21,992 nucleotides of DNA from an uncultured Eubacterium sp. (lineage in GTDB: Bacteria; Bacillota; Clostridia; Lachnospirales; Lachnospiraceae). Of this stretch, positions 7,086-15,356 are shown in pieces. How positions within the stretch are numbered: position 1 is the stretch's first letter; each line of letters begins with the position of its first letter. The translations under genes and the position numbers were made by a program. The stretch covers positions 1 to 21,992 of the forward strand of contig CAJUBQ010000077.1 in NCBI GenBank assembly GCA_910584595.1, in the 5' to 3' direction. The notes beneath the pieces were generated by a model. That model was given only the letters and a program-made list of their open reading frames with translations. It did no database searches and was not told the DNA's origin.

Positions 7086-8447
7086 ATGAAAAGAAAATTA
7101 GTTTCAATGACATTGGCAGTAATGATGGGACTTTCATTTACTGCATGTGGATCAGGCGGAGATAACAAGCCTGCGACAGATGGTGGGAATACAGCGACAG
7201 AAGATAGTGCAAGCGATAACGCTGATGACGGCGCGGCAGATGACGCTTCCAACGACGATGCAGCAAACGACGGTTCTTCAGCCGAAGTGGCAAATAAAGA
7301 TAAACCGCTCGTATGGTTTAACCGCCAGCCATCGAACAGTTCTACAGGTGAATTAGATATGGCAGCATTATCTTTTAATGACAGTACATATTATGTAGGG
7401 TTTGATGCAAATCAAGGCGCTGAGCTGCAAGGCACGATGGTAAAAGATTATATTGAGGCAAATATTGATAAAATTGACCGTAACGGTGACGGTGTTATTG
7501 GTTATGTGCTTGCGATTGGCGATATTGGACATAATGATTCCATTGCGCGTACAAGAGGCATCCGTAAAGCTCTTGGCACAGGCGTTGAAAAAGATGGTGA
7601 TATTAACAGTGATCCGGTAGGCACAAATACAGATGGATCTGCTGCTGCGGTTCAGGATGGTTCTATAGAAGTTGGTGGCAAAAAATATGTCGTACGTGAG
7701 CTGGCTTCTCAGGAAATGAAAAACTCTGCAGGTGCAACATGGGATGCAGCAACAGCTGGTAACGCGATTGGGACATGGTCTTCTTCATTTGGCGAAGAAA
7801 TCGATATTATAGCATCTAATAATGATGGTATGGGAATGTCTATGTTTAATGCATGGTCAAAAGATAATAATGTACCGACCTTTGGTTATGACGCGAACAG
7901 TGATGCAGTAGCGGCAATTGCAGAAGGTTATGGCGGAACAATCAGCCAGCATGCGGATGTACAGGCTTATCTGACGCTTCGTGTATTGCGTAACGCACTG
8001 GATGGCGTAGATATTGACACAGGTATCGGCACAGCGGATGAAGCAGGAAATGTATTGTCTGATGATGTATTTGTATATAATGAAGAACAACGTTCTTACT
8101 ATGCGTTGAATGTAGCTGTTACTTCTGAAAATTATCAGGATTTCACAGATTCTACAAAGATCTATGAACCGGTATCCAAACAGCTTGATGCAACAAAGAG
8201 TCCTTCAAAGAAAGTATGGCTGAATATTTATAATGCTTCTGATAACTTCTTAAGTTCTACTTATCAGCCGCTGCTTCAGAATTATGATGATATTCTGAAT
8301 CTGGAAGTTGATTATATTGGCGGTGATGGACAGACAGAGTCTAACATTACAAACCGTCTTGGAAATCCTGGCCAGTATGATGCATTTGCAATCAACATGG
8401 TAAAGACAGATAATGCAGCTTCTTATACAGCTTTATTGAATCAGTAA
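7086..8447 (+). CDS. mglB: Galactose/glucose-binding lipoprotein MglB, circularly permuted
   Basis: A 453-residue sugar-binding lipoprotein that feeds the MglA-MglC importer. The lipobox is FTAC with Cys 21, followed by an Asp/Ala/Thr-rich tether (22-72). The fold order is unusual. Residues 72-82 (DKPLVWFNRQP) match the segment that precedes the first hinge in normal MglB (DVPIIFFNREP, 119-129 of the protein at 16377). The normal C-terminus follows (VTSEN, 345-349). A ~20-residue joiner then leads to the normal N-terminal segment (YNASDNFL, 382-389; AINMV, 435-439). Positions matching E. coli ligand residues are D386, F388, N437, H149, D151, R155, W219, N246 and D269; N256 becomes Q288. The Ca site DRNGDG (131-136) is present, but the Gln142 equivalent is Gly139. 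Two low-complexity insertions lie near 164-197 and 312-334. AAGGAG (7073-7078) fixes the start. Confidence 0.93.
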   Translation: MKRKLVSMTLAVMMGLSFTACGSGGDNKPATDGGNTATEDSASDNADDGAADDASNDDAANDGSSAEVANKDKPLVWFNRQPSNSSTGELDMAALSFNDSTYYVGFDANQGAELQGTMVKDYIEANIDKIDRNGDGVIGYVLAIGDIGHNDSIARTRGIRKALGTGVEKDGDINSDPVGTNTDGSAAAVQDGSIEVGGKKYVVRELASQEMKNSAGATWDAATAGNAIGTWSSSFGEEIDIIASNNDGMGMSMFNAWSKDNNVPTFGYDANSDAVAAIAEGYGGTISQHADVQAYLTLRVLRNALDGVDIDTGIGTADEAGNVLSDDVFVYNEEQRSYYALNVAVTSENYQDFTDSTKIYEPVSKQLDATKSPSKKVWLNIYNASDNFLSSTYQPLLQNYDDILNLEVDYIGGDGQTESNITNRLGNPGQYDAFAINMVKTDNAASYTALLNQ

Positions 8448-8489
8448 TTTTGCGCAATATTATTCATTTTGAAATAAGGACAGACAGGC

Positions 8490-8521
8490 GATTAGGGAGA
8501 AGAAATTCTCCCTAATCTTTT
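8490..8521 (+). terminator. Intercistronic hairpin between mglB and mglA
   Basis: A 12-bp perfect stem (GATTAGGGAGAA at 8490-8501 with 8506-8517) closed by a GAAA tetraloop (GNRA type) and followed by TTTTA. The short T-run suggests a partial terminator or mRNA-stabilising hairpin. That would leave more mglB than mglAC message, the usual arrangement for binding-protein importers. Confidence 0.75.
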
Positions 8522-8580
8522 AGAAAATATGGTAACAGTTTTATAAGAGCGTTGCCAAATACATATACGGGGGAAAGAGT

Positions 8581-10089
8581 ATGGCAGATAAGAAAGATCA
8601 GATCGTCTTATCGATACGCGGCATGAGCAAGTCCTTTGGCCGAAACCGGGTTTTGGACCACATTAATCTGGATGTGAAGCGCGGAACGGTTATGGGGCTA
8701 ATGGGTGAAAATGGCGCCGGCAAATCAACCATGATGAAGTGTCTGTTCGGTACGTATCAGAAAGACGAAGGAATAATTTTCCTTGATGGGAAGGAAGTGA
8801 GTTTTTCCGGACCAAAGGATGCATTGGAAAACGGTATAGCAATGGTTCATCAGGAATTGAATCAATGTCTGGAAAGAAATGTCATTGACAATCTGTTTCT
8901 TGGACGGTATCCGGTCAATTCGATGGGTGTGGTGGATGAAGGCAGAATGAAAAAAGAAGCTTCCGAGCTTTTTCGGAAACTTGGCATGACCGTGAATTTA
9001 ACACAGCCTATGCGTAATATGTCCGTATCACAAAGACAGATGTGTGAGATTGCCAAAGCGATTTCTTATAATTCTAAAGTAATTGTTCTGGATGAACCAA
9101 CCTCTTCTCTGACGGTGCAGGAAGTAGAAAAGCTGTTTGAGATGATGCGGATGCTGAAAGAACAGGGAATTTCATTGATTTATATTTCTCATAAAATGGA
9201 TGAGATTTTTGAAATCTGTGATGAAATCTCTGTGCTGCGTGATGGTAATCTGGTTATGACAAAGAGCAGCAAAGATACAAATATGAATGAGCTGATTGCT
9301 GCGATGGTTGGCCGTTCTCTGGAAAACCGGTTTCCTCCGGTAGATAATGAACCAAAAGATGTTATTTTATCCATTCAGCATTTGTCTACAAAGTTCGAGC
9401 CGCATTTGCAGGATATTACGTTTGATGTAAAAGAGGGAGAGATTTTTGGACTGTACGGTCTGGTGGGCGCTGGAAGGACCGAATTGTTGGAAACAATTTT
9501 TGGTGTTCGAACAAGAGCGGCAGGCCGAGTATATTTTAATCAACGTTTGATGAATTTCACCAGCGCCAGAGAAGCAATGGATCATGGATTTGCAATGATT
9601 ACAGAAGAACGTAAGGCAAATGGTCTGTTTTTGAAGGGGGACCTTACGTTTAATACGACAATTGCAAATCTAAATCAGTATAAATCGGGCATTGCACTTT
9701 CAGATTCTAAAATGGTTAAGGCAACAGCAAAAGAGATCAAAATCATGCATACAAAATGTATGGGACCGGAAGATATGATCTCAAGTCTTTCTGGCGGTAA
9801 CCAGCAAAAAGTCATTATGGGGAAATGGCTGGAGCGTAGTCCGCAAATATTTATGATGGATGAACCGACCAGAGGAATTGACGTCGGTGCGAAATATGAG
9901 ATTTATGAGCTGATTATCAATATGGCCAAACAAGGAAAGACCATTATTGTTGTTTCTTCTGAAATGCCGGAAATACTTGGAATTACAAATCGTATCGGTG
10001 TAATGTCCAATGGACACCTTTCCGGAATTGTAAATACGAAAGAGACCGATCAGGAAGAGCTTTTAAGGCTTAGTGCAAAATACCTATAA
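8581..10089 (+). CDS. mglA: Galactose/methylgalactoside import ATPase MglA
   Basis: A 502-residue tandem-domain ABC ATPase of the MglA/RbsA/XylG class, which energises sugar import with MglB and MglC. Domain 1 has Walker A GENGAGKST (42-50), a signature-like MSVSQRQ (147-153), Walker B VIVLDEPTSSL (167-177) and H-loop YISHKMDE. Domain 2 has the degenerate Walker A GLVGAGRTE (293-301), a full signature LSGGNQQK (403-410) and Walker B MMDEPTRGIDVGAK (425-438). A degenerate second Walker A is normal for this class, which works with one active site. Length matches E. coli MglA. The gene lies 133 bp after mglB, beyond the hairpin, and 19 bp before mglC. A GGGGGAAAG site precedes the ATG. The sugar is called from synteny with MglB and MglC. 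Confidence 0.95.
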   Translation: MADKKDQIVLSIRGMSKSFGRNRVLDHINLDVKRGTVMGLMGENGAGKSTMMKCLFGTYQKDEGIIFLDGKEVSFSGPKDALENGIAMVHQELNQCLERNVIDNLFLGRYPVNSMGVVDEGRMKKEASELFRKLGMTVNLTQPMRNMSVSQRQMCEIAKAISYNSKVIVLDEPTSSLTVQEVEKLFEMMRMLKEQGISLIYISHKMDEIFEICDEISVLRDGNLVMTKSSKDTNMNELIAAMVGRSLENRFPPVDNEPKDVILSIQHLSTKFEPHLQDITFDVKEGEIFGLYGLVGAGRTELLETIFGVRTRAAGRVYFNQRLMNFTSAREAMDHGFAMITEERKANGLFLKGDLTFNTTIANLNQYKSGIALSDSKMVKATAKEIKIMHTKCMGPEDMISSLSGGNQQKVIMGKWLERSPQIFMMDEPTRGIDVGAKYEIYELIINMAKQGKTIIVVSSEMPEILGITNRIGVMSNGHLSGIVNTKETDQEELLRLSAKYL

Positions 10090-10108
10090 AAGAGGGAGAT
10101 GAAAGCAT

Positions 10109-11764
10109 ATGGCGAACGGAAACAGTATGATTCTAACAGCTGAACAGGAAATGGAGCTGCGTCGGCCAATTGAAGATTATGTCGGCGTAATACAGGCAAA
10201 GATAGACAGTCTCAGAGCAGATGGGACAGACAGGGTTCTCTCTCTTCAAAATCATATGGACAGAGTAAAGAGAGATCGTTCCCTTACAAAGCAGGAGAAG
10301 GAAGCGCAGATTGCTGCTGATCAGGCAGAGCTGGAGAAGGCAAAAGCAGTAGAAGCACAAAATAAAGATGAAATATCAAAGTTGATCTCTGATGCAGAAG
10401 CGTATCTTAAAGAACATTTTCATAAAGATTATTATCAGGCAGTAAAAGAGAGCTGTGGACGTGAAAAGGAAGCTGCAAAGGAGAAATATAATAATAGGAT
10501 TGCACAGCTTGGGCAAGAACATCAGACTGCAGTATCAAAATTATCAGACCATCAGGAAATTAAAGATGAAAAGTACGTTCATAAAAATCGTCTGTTTGAT
10601 GCAAAGATGGAATTAGATAAAGATCTGCAGCAAATAAAAGACAGAAAACACGCAGCCTATACTTATAAATATCATTTGATTGACTTGCTTCGTATGTCTA
10701 AATTTACATTCGCGGAAACAAGTGCACAAAAATGGGAAAATTATAAATATACGTTTAATCGAAGGACATTTTTGCTTCAAAATGGGTTATATATTGCAAT
10801 TGTTTTAATTTTTATTATGTTATGCATTATTACGCCGATTGTGAAAAAAACGCCGTTGCTTACATATAATAATGTATTGAATATTTTGCAGCAGGCATCT
10901 CCGCGTATGTTTCTGGCGCTTGGCGTCGCAGGTTTGATTCTTTTGACAGGTACCGATCTTTCTATTGGACGTATGGTTGGTATGGGGATGACGACAGCAA
11001 CGATTATTATGCATCAGGGAGTCAATACAGGTTTTGTTTTTGGTCATGCATTTGATTTTACAGCGCTGCCGGTTGGAGTAAGAGTCATATTAGCGCTTGT
11101 AGTGTGTGTGCTTCTGTGCACATTTTTTACGGCAATTGCAGGATTTTTTACAGCAAAGTTTAAAATGCATCCATTTATCTCTACAATGGCAAATATGCTT
11201 GTGATTTTTGGTCTGATTACCTATGCAACCAAAGGGGTATCGTTTGGAGCGATCGAACCGTCCATACCGGCGATGATTATTCCAAAGATTAATGGATTTC
11301 CAACGATCATATTATGGGCGGCTGCAGCCATTGTAATTGTATGGTTTATTTGGAACAAGACGACATTTGGTAAAAATTTATATGCAGTCGGCGGTAATCC
11401 GGAAGCGGCATCGGTTTCTGGTATTTCCGTATTCCGTGTTACGGTAGGCGCGTTTGTTCTGGCAGGTATCCTTTATGGATTTGGTTCCTGGCTGGAATGT
11501 GCAAGAATGTTTGGGTCTGGTTCTGCAGCTTATGGTCAGGGCTGGGAAATGGATGCCATTGCAGCTTGCGTAGTTGGAGGCGTATCGTTTACCGGCGGTA
11601 TTGGAAAAATTTCAGGTGTAGTAGTCGGTGTATTTATCTTTACTGCGCTTACATACTCACTCACGATTCTTGGAATTGATACGAACTTGCAGTTTGTATT
11701 TTCAGGTATTATTATTCTCGTAGCGGTAACGCTTGACTGCTTGAAATATGTACAGAAAAAATAG
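10109..11764 (+). CDS. mglC: Galactose/methylgalactoside permease MglC with long N-terminal extension
   Basis: A 551-residue permease, while E. coli MglC has about 336. From about residue 220 it is a normal MglC/RbsC-type permease: LYIAIVLIFIMLCIITP as first helix, GVAGLILLTGTDLSIGRMVGMG (the conserved GTDLSIG motif), TFGKNLYAVGGNPEAASVSGI (the EAA-like coupling loop) and IAACVVGGVSFTGGIGKISG. Residues 1 to about 215 are an added hydrophilic, Lys/Glu-rich, mostly helical region with coiled-coil character (DQAELEKAKAVEAQNKDE; DAKMELDKDLQQIKDRK). It has no signal peptide, so it should face the cytoplasm where MglA binds. The start is supported by AGGGAGATG before ATG 10109, and codon style does not change across the junction. 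It ends the mglBAC operon just before a terminator. Confidence 0.93.
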   Translation: MANGNSMILTAEQEMELRRPIEDYVGVIQAKIDSLRADGTDRVLSLQNHMDRVKRDRSLTKQEKEAQIAADQAELEKAKAVEAQNKDEISKLISDAEAYLKEHFHKDYYQAVKESCGREKEAAKEKYNNRIAQLGQEHQTAVSKLSDHQEIKDEKYVHKNRLFDAKMELDKDLQQIKDRKHAAYTYKYHLIDLLRMSKFTFAETSAQKWENYKYTFNRRTFLLQNGLYIAIVLIFIMLCIITPIVKKTPLLTYNNVLNILQQASPRMFLALGVAGLILLTGTDLSIGRMVGMGMTTATIIMHQGVNTGFVFGHAFDFTALPVGVRVILALVVCVLLCTFFTAIAGFFTAKFKMHPFISTMANMLVIFGLITYATKGVSFGAIEPSIPAMIIPKINGFPTIILWAAAAIVIVWFIWNKTTFGKNLYAVGGNPEAASVSGISVFRVTVGAFVLAGILYGFGSWLECARMFGSGSAAYGQGWEMDAIAACVVGGVSFTGGIGKISGVVVGVFIFTALTYSLTILGIDTNLQFVFSGIIILVAVTLDCLKYVQKK

Positions 11765-11771
11765 AAGGAAG

Positions 11772-11798
11772 AGAGCCAGGATTTTCTGGCTCTTTTTA
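11772..11798 (+). terminator. Rho-independent terminator closing mglBAC
   Basis: An 8-bp stem, AGAGCCAG (11772-11779) with CTGGCTCT (11786-11793), then TTTTTA, starting 8 bases after the mglC stop. It separates the importer from the regulatory genes, which have their own promoter. Confidence 0.92.
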
Positions 11799-11827
11799 TG
11801 TTTACTATTTTGCATAGATCCGTAATA

Positions 11828-11856
11828 TTTACAATTGCCTGCGTGTTTGCTATAAT
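11828..11856 (+). promoter_or_regulatory. Sigma-A promoter of the regulatory operon
   Basis: TTTACA (11828-11833) and TATAAT (11851-11856) with an ideal 17-bp spacer, 38 bp upstream of the response-regulator start. It is near consensus, so the sensing genes are probably made constitutively, as expected for a two-component system. Confidence 0.85.
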
Positions 11857-11893
11857 ATTTGCTGTAATAATGGTTTTTGATGGAGATAAACGT

Positions 11894-13504
11894 ATGGACA
11901 AATATACAATTCTTCTTGTAGATGATGAAGAAGAAGTGATACAGGCAATTATGAAGAAGATAGATTGGAACAGTCTCGGTTTTTCTGTGATTGGATATGC
12001 CTGTAATGGGGTAAAGGCGTTTGAAATGGTAGAAGAATTCCAGCCGGATGTCATTATGACAGATATAAAAATGCCATATATGGATGGGCTGGAGTTATCC
12101 AATCGTGTGAAAGCTGAGTTTCCGGCCGCCAAAATTCTTTTTTTTACCGGATTTGATGAATTTGAGTATGCAAAAGAGGCTGTTCATTTGGAGGCGGAGG
12201 AGTACATTTTAAAACCGATTAATTCTGCAGAATTAACAAATATATTTACACAACTGAAACGAAAACTCGATCAGGAAATTAATGAAAAACGAAATGTGGA
12301 AATACTGCAGAAATATTATTTGGAATCTTTGCCTTTAATACAAGCTGATTTTTATGCAGCGTTGATAGAAGGACGCATTTTAAAAGAAGAAATACCAAAG
12401 TATCTGTCTGATTATCAGCTCTCGTTTCCAGGGCCTTTTTTTAGCTGTCTTGTGATTCATACTTCATCCTGTCAGGTACCTGACCATATGAACCTTCTGC
12501 TATTGTCAACATCTGTGCAGAAGCAGGCGAATGAGCGTCTGGCAGGAAAATGGCAGGCAAAATGTTTTTCTTATCTGGGAAATACGATTTTAATTGCACA
12601 GCTGCAGAACGAAACACAAATCTCAGATTTGACAGATGATTGCGACAGATTTTGCAAATATGCCAGACGTATGATCGGAGCTGTTGTAACGATTGGGATT
12701 GGACAAAGCTGCCAAAGTATTTTGGAGCTGTCACATTCTTATCAAAGTGCAAGGGAAGCAGTGTCTTATCGAGTGATTTACGGATCTTCCAGAGCGATTA
12801 ATATGAAAGAGATGGCGCCTCAAAAAATATCCGGTTCTGGATCGACGAATGATGCGGAATTATCCGGTCTGTTGAAAATGGTTCGTTTTGGTTCGGAAGA
12901 AGAGGTTGCTGAAGCGGCTGATAGATACTTAAGTCATGCATCTTTTTCAAATAAATCATTGCAGCAATATCATATTGATATGATGGAACTCGTGAGTGCA
13001 TTATACCGATTTTCAGCGAATCACGATATTTTAACAGATGATTTTTCCGGAGATATACGAATGTTGTACAGCAAACTGCTGGATATGGATCCGGAGGCAT
13101 TACGCGAATGGCTGATTGAAAATTGTATTTTGTTTCGTAAAACAATGATTCGTGCACGCAACAGCTCAACCAAATCATTTGTTTCCAAGGCAGAGGAGTA
13201 TGTTCATAATAATTATGGAGATGAACAATTATCGTTAGATTGTATTTGTGAGGTTTTGGGCGTATCCAATTCTTATTTCTCAACGATTTTTAAAAAAGAA
13301 ACGGGAAGTTCCTTTATCAGTTATTTAACAGATTATCGAATGGATCAGGCAGCAAATTTATTGATTGAGACAGATGAAAAAAGTTATCTGATAGCGAAAA
13401 AAGTAGGTTATACAGATCCGAATTATTTTAGTTATGTGTTTAAAAGAAAATTTGGCGTGTCACCTTCCAAGTACAGAACGGAGCATACAAATAGTGAGAA
13501 CTAA
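11894..13504 (+). CDS. YesN-type response regulator with AraC DNA-binding domain
   Basis: A 536-residue response regulator. The receiver domain spans about 1-120: acidic pocket D10-D11, phosphoacceptor D57 in DVIMTDIKMPYMDG, Thr in FFTGFDEFEYA, and Lys107 in YILKPINSAEL. A middle region of about 300 residues carries the loose similarity seen in YesN proteins (SYQSAREAVSYRV). The C-terminal ~100 residues hold two AraC-type helix-turn-helix motifs (LSLDCICEVLGVSNSYFSTIFKKETG and AKKVGYTDPNYFSYVFKRKFGVSPSKYR). It would bind DNA on phosphorylation by the kinase encoded next. The ATG at 11894 has GGAGA seven bases before it. The adjacent mglBAC operon is the likely target, by context. Confidence 0.93.
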   Translation: MDKYTILLVDDEEEVIQAIMKKIDWNSLGFSVIGYACNGVKAFEMVEEFQPDVIMTDIKMPYMDGLELSNRVKAEFPAAKILFFTGFDEFEYAKEAVHLEAEEYILKPINSAELTNIFTQLKRKLDQEINEKRNVEILQKYYLESLPLIQADFYAALIEGRILKEEIPKYLSDYQLSFPGPFFSCLVIHTSSCQVPDHMNLLLLSTSVQKQANERLAGKWQAKCFSYLGNTILIAQLQNETQISDLTDDCDRFCKYARRMIGAVVTIGIGQSCQSILELSHSYQSAREAVSYRVIYGSSRAINMKEMAPQKISGSGSTNDAELSGLLKMVRFGSEEEVAEAADRYLSHASFSNKSLQQYHIDMMELVSALYRFSANHDILTDDFSGDIRMLYSKLLDMDPEALREWLIENCILFRKTMIRARNSSTKSFVSKAEEYVHNNYGDEQLSLDCICEVLGVSNSYFSTIFKKETGSSFISYLTDYRMDQAANLLIETDEKSYLIAKKVGYTDPNYFSYVFKRKFGVSPSKYRTEHTNSEN

Positions 13505-15356
13505 GTATTTCGACTTTATGGAGAAATTAAAGCCGCGGCAGATACAGTCAACCATTATGATTGCTTTTTCACTGATTTCTATATCCATTATGTTAATTCT
13601 TGGAATAGGAATGTATATCCGGTTTTCGGCAGTTTCGCGTCAGGAGATGATACAAAGCACAAAGAAACTGATGGAGCAGACCGGAGAAAATTTGGAAGAC
13701 TATTTAGTAAGCATGCGGCAGATTTCAGATGCGGTATATTATAATGTAATTAAAGAAAGCGATCTTACCAGTCCGGAAAATGGGATTAGACAGGGAATGA
13801 ACCTTTTATACGAAGCAAATCGAAGCAGACTGCGCAGTATTGCTATTTATAACAATTATGGCAGCCTAATGGCGGCAGAACCGGTTGCCTTGCAAAAGGA
13901 AGATCCAAATGTGACAAAACAGGAATGGTATGAAAAGGCTGTTGGAGATACCGCGAATATGCATTTTTCTGCACCACATATTCAAAATCTTTTTGACGAT
14001 GGCACACGGCAATATTATTGGGTGATTTCTTTAAGCCGAGTTGTAGAGCTCACAGATCGTGGGGTACCGATTACGGGGGTGCTGCTTGTTGACATGGACT
14101 ATGCCGGTATCTCACGTATGATGAAAAAGATTAATGTATCAAATAATGGACAGTATTATTATCTGTGCGATGGTAATGGCCAGATCATATATCATAAAAA
14201 ACAGATGCAGATTCGTCAGGGGATTGCCAAAGAAAACAGCAGGAAAGCAGCCGGATTTAAAGACGGCGTATATGATGATGTATTTGACGGTGAACATCGA
14301 AAGGTGATTGTTAATACGATTAGCTATACAGGATGGAAACTGATAGGTATTATACCGGATGCTGCATTTACACATGATATGTTTGATATTAAATATTTTA
14401 TTGTCATGCTGATCCTTTTAATGGCAATGATGTTAGCTGTAATTAATCGGATGATATCTGTCAGAATTTCCAGGCCGATTTTAAAATTGAAAAATTCGGT
14501 CATGGAATATGAAGCGGGTGAAAAGCCAGTGATTTATATTGGCGGTTCACAGGAGATCAGGCATCTTGGATATTCGATACAACGATCTTATGAGCAGATC
14601 GATGCGCTGATGCATAAAATCGTTTTCGAGCAGAACGAACGGAGAAAAAGTGAATTGGATGCCTTGCAGAGCCAAATAAATCCGCACTTTTTATATAATG
14701 CTCTGGATTCTATCACATGGATGGTGGAAGATGAACGAAATGACGACGCAGTATTTATGATTTCCGAATTGGCGAAGCTCTTTCGCATCAGCCTTTCTAA
14801 GGGACGAACCATTATTAGTATCAAAGATGAGCTGCAGCATGCAAAAAGCTATATGAATATACAAAAGGTTCGTTATAAAAACAAATTTTCCATTGTTTTT
14901 GAAGCAGACCCGGCTATTTATGATTATTGTACTGTTAAATTAGTATTACAGCCAATATTAGAAAATGCGATTAATTATGGAGTAAGTGGCATGGAAGATT
15001 GTGGAGAAATAATAGTAACGGGGAAGCAGCATGAGGGAATGATTGTTTTATCGGTAATGGATAATGGTGTTGGAATGAGTAAGGATGAGGTAAATCTTAT
15101 TTTAACGGATAGTAACCATATTCATAAACATGGTTCAGGTGTCGGGCTTGTAAATGTAAACAACCGAATTCAGATTCTTTTTGGAAAAGAGTATGGGCTT
15201 ATTGTTGATAGTGAACCGGATGAAGGGGCAACAGTCTCAATTTGTATTCCGGCGGTGCCTTATACGGAAGAAAACAGAAAGAATCTTGAAAAAGGATATG
15301 CATTCAGCCTGGAGGAGATGGAAGATAATAGTATACAGGATAAGAAACATATATGA
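13494..15356 (+). CDS. YesM-type sensor histidine kinase
   Basis: A 620-residue membrane sensor kinase. Layout: TM1 at about 19-43 (TIMIAFSLISISIMLILGIG), an extracellular Cache-like sensor of about 255 residues, TM2 at about 300-320 (YFIVMLILLMAMMLAVINRM), a HAMP region (ISRPILKLKNSV), and a His_kinase domain with H398 in QSQINPHFLYNALD. The ATP-binding domain follows: N-box ENAINYG (490-496), G1 DNGVGM (523-528) and G2 GSGVGL (547-552). I chose GTG 13494, which overlaps the regulator stop and has GGAG ten bases upstream; ATG 13518 is in frame but has no ribosome site. It overlaps the next gene by 4 bp. It should phosphorylate the adjacent regulator, probably with input from the binding proteins encoded downstream. 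Confidence 0.92.
   Translation: MRTKYFDFMEKLKPRQIQSTIMIAFSLISISIMLILGIGMYIRFSAVSRQEMIQSTKKLMEQTGENLEDYLVSMRQISDAVYYNVIKESDLTSPENGIRQGMNLLYEANRSRLRSIAIYNNYGSLMAAEPVALQKEDPNVTKQEWYEKAVGDTANMHFSAPHIQNLFDDGTRQYYWVISLSRVVELTDRGVPITGVLLVDMDYAGISRMMKKINVSNNGQYYYLCDGNGQIIYHKKQMQIRQGIAKENSRKAAGFKDGVYDDVFDGEHRKVIVNTISYTGWKLIGIIPDAAFTHDMFDIKYFIVMLILLMAMMLAVINRMISVRISRPILKLKNSVMEYEAGEKPVIYIGGSQEIRHLGYSIQRSYEQIDALMHKIVFEQNERRKSELDALQSQINPHFLYNALDSITWMVEDERNDDAVFMISELAKLFRISLSKGRTIISIKDELQHAKSYMNIQKVRYKNKFSIVFEADPAIYDYCTVKLVLQPILENAINYGVSGMEDCGEIIVTGKQHEGMIVLSVMDNGVGMSKDEVNLILTDSNHIHKHGSGVGLVNVNNRIQILFGKEYGLIVDSEPDEGATVSICIPAVPYTEENRKNLEKGYAFSLEEMEDNSIQDKKHI

Noticed and set aside
11536..12132. 198-codon reverse frame over the mglC end and regulator start
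   Set aside because: It spans the mglC terminator and the strong forward promoter, and its sequence is low in complexity with no domain.
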